NCBI GenBank assembly: GCA_030612785.1
Contig: JAUWNF010000238.1
Span: 1-5,846, forward strand
Source: Phycisphaerales bacterium
Lineage (GTDB): Bacteria; Planctomycetota; Phycisphaerae; UBA1845
DNA: 5,846 bases
Direction: 5' to 3'
The notes below the pieces were generated by a model. That model searched no databases, was not told where the DNA came from, and saw only the letters and a program-made list of their open reading frames with translations. Position 1 is the stretch's first letter. Each line of letters begins with the position of its first letter. Below, piece after piece: positions 5,408 to 5,846 of this stretch. A program made the translations under genes and the position numbers.

Positions 5408-5846
5408 TCACGCCGATTCGCGACGGCGGCGGCTCTTGGGGGTGAACAGAGACGCCTCGCCCCGCGCCACCGCTTCACTCACAACATACTTGCCGGACTT
5501 CTTGCGGTCCGGCAACTCGAACATGGCGTCGAGCATGATTTCTTCAAGCACGGCGCGGAGGGCCCGAGCTCCCGTGTCCCGCTCGAGCGCCGCGTCCGCG
5601 ATGTACTGCAGGGCATCGTCGGTGAACTCCAGTTCGCATTCCTCGAACTCGAAGAACTTCTGAAACTGCTTGACCAGTGCATTGGTCGGCTCGGTCAGGA
5701 TGCGCACCAGCGTGGAAGCGTCCAGCGGCGCCAGCGTCGTGATGGTCGGCAAGCGCCCCACCAACTCCGGTATCATCCCGTACTCGATAAGATCCTCAGG
5801 GGTCACTTGGGCAAGGAGTTCGCCCTCGGCCTCGGCGGTGTCGTAG
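5408..5846 (-). CDS. clpX: ClpX, ATPase subunit of Clp protease (3' part of gene)
   Basis: This is the C-terminal 145 residues of the AAA+ unfoldase that feeds substrates to the ClpP protease in the cytoplasm. The gene runs off the right edge, so the start, zinc-binding domain, Walker motifs and the IGF-type ClpP-docking loop are not in view. Counting from the first whole codon (5845), the fragment reads LLAQVTPEDLIEYGMIPELVGRLP. Its Arg31 matches the E. coli arginine finger Arg307, and Arg94 in TGARALR matches the sensor-2 Arg370. The 63-residue distance between them is the same as in E. coli. The small AAA+ subdomain is complete and the protein ends in a short basic tail, KSRRRRESA, about three residues shorter than in E. 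coli. The gene converges with the plus-strand block and is followed on its own strand by the zinc-ribbon gene 195 bases later. Confidence 0.97.
   Translation of the reverse strand, partial: YDTAEAEGELLAQVTPEDLIEYGMIPELVGRLPTITTLAPLDASTLVRILTEPTNALVKQFQKFFEFEECELEFTDDALQYIADAALERDTGARALRAVLEEIMLDAMFELPDRKKSGKYVVSEAVARGEASLFTPKSRRRRESA

Noticed and set aside
1..5846. CRISPR array, tRNA/rRNA, transposase, toxin-antitoxin or defence genes
   Set aside because: I found no regularly spaced direct repeats, no cloverleaf with CCA-type end, and no open frame with motifs of these systems.

Overview
The window is about 5.8 kb of GC-rich bacterial DNA with ordinary dense gene packing. It most resembles a planctomycete, possibly of the Phycisphaerae group. 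This is an inference from three things: a small 'CPNxxC … CSQC' zinc-ribbon protein of the kind common there, an exported lipoprotein with a Thr/Asn/Asp-rich linker and PKD-like modules, and a GTCGGGC/GCCCGAC hairpin repeat of a type I associate with those genomes. No 16S gene or other definitive marker is present.

Layout, left to right. (1) Positions 1-240 look mostly like non-coding, repeat-derived DNA (a run of ten G, two perfect inverted repeats, a duplicated 9-mer). An open frame nevertheless runs through it into (2) a large plus-strand gene ending at 2146. That gene encodes an exported, probably lipid-anchored M23-family (LytM-like) metallopeptidase with several beta-rich accessory modules. 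(3) A 140-base gap containing a short hairpin and a clear Shine-Dalgarno leads to (4) a plus-strand prolyl oligopeptidase (family S9A) with a lipoprotein signal peptide and an intact Ser-Asp-His triad. (5) After 24 bases comes a plus-strand Mut7-C RNase-domain protein with a PIN-like half and a C-terminal zinc ribbon, ending at 4944. (6) Two minus-strand genes converge on this block: a 58-residue zinc-ribbon protein (5036-5212), and the 3' end of clpX, whose start lies beyond the right edge.

The S9A and Mut7-C genes are probably co-transcribed but have no obvious shared pathway. The two exported hydrolases would act outside the cytoplasmic membrane, one on peptidoglycan or related peptides and the other on short proline-containing peptides. 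ClpX and the Mut7-C protein act in the cytoplasm. I see no mobile element with a transposase, no CRISPR array, no RNA gene and no defence cassette. The points most worth checking are the repeat-derived 5' end of the M23 gene, the export of a normally cytosolic-type oligopeptidase, and a slippery heptamer in the zinc-ribbon gene. I do not find convincing evidence of a new biological system.
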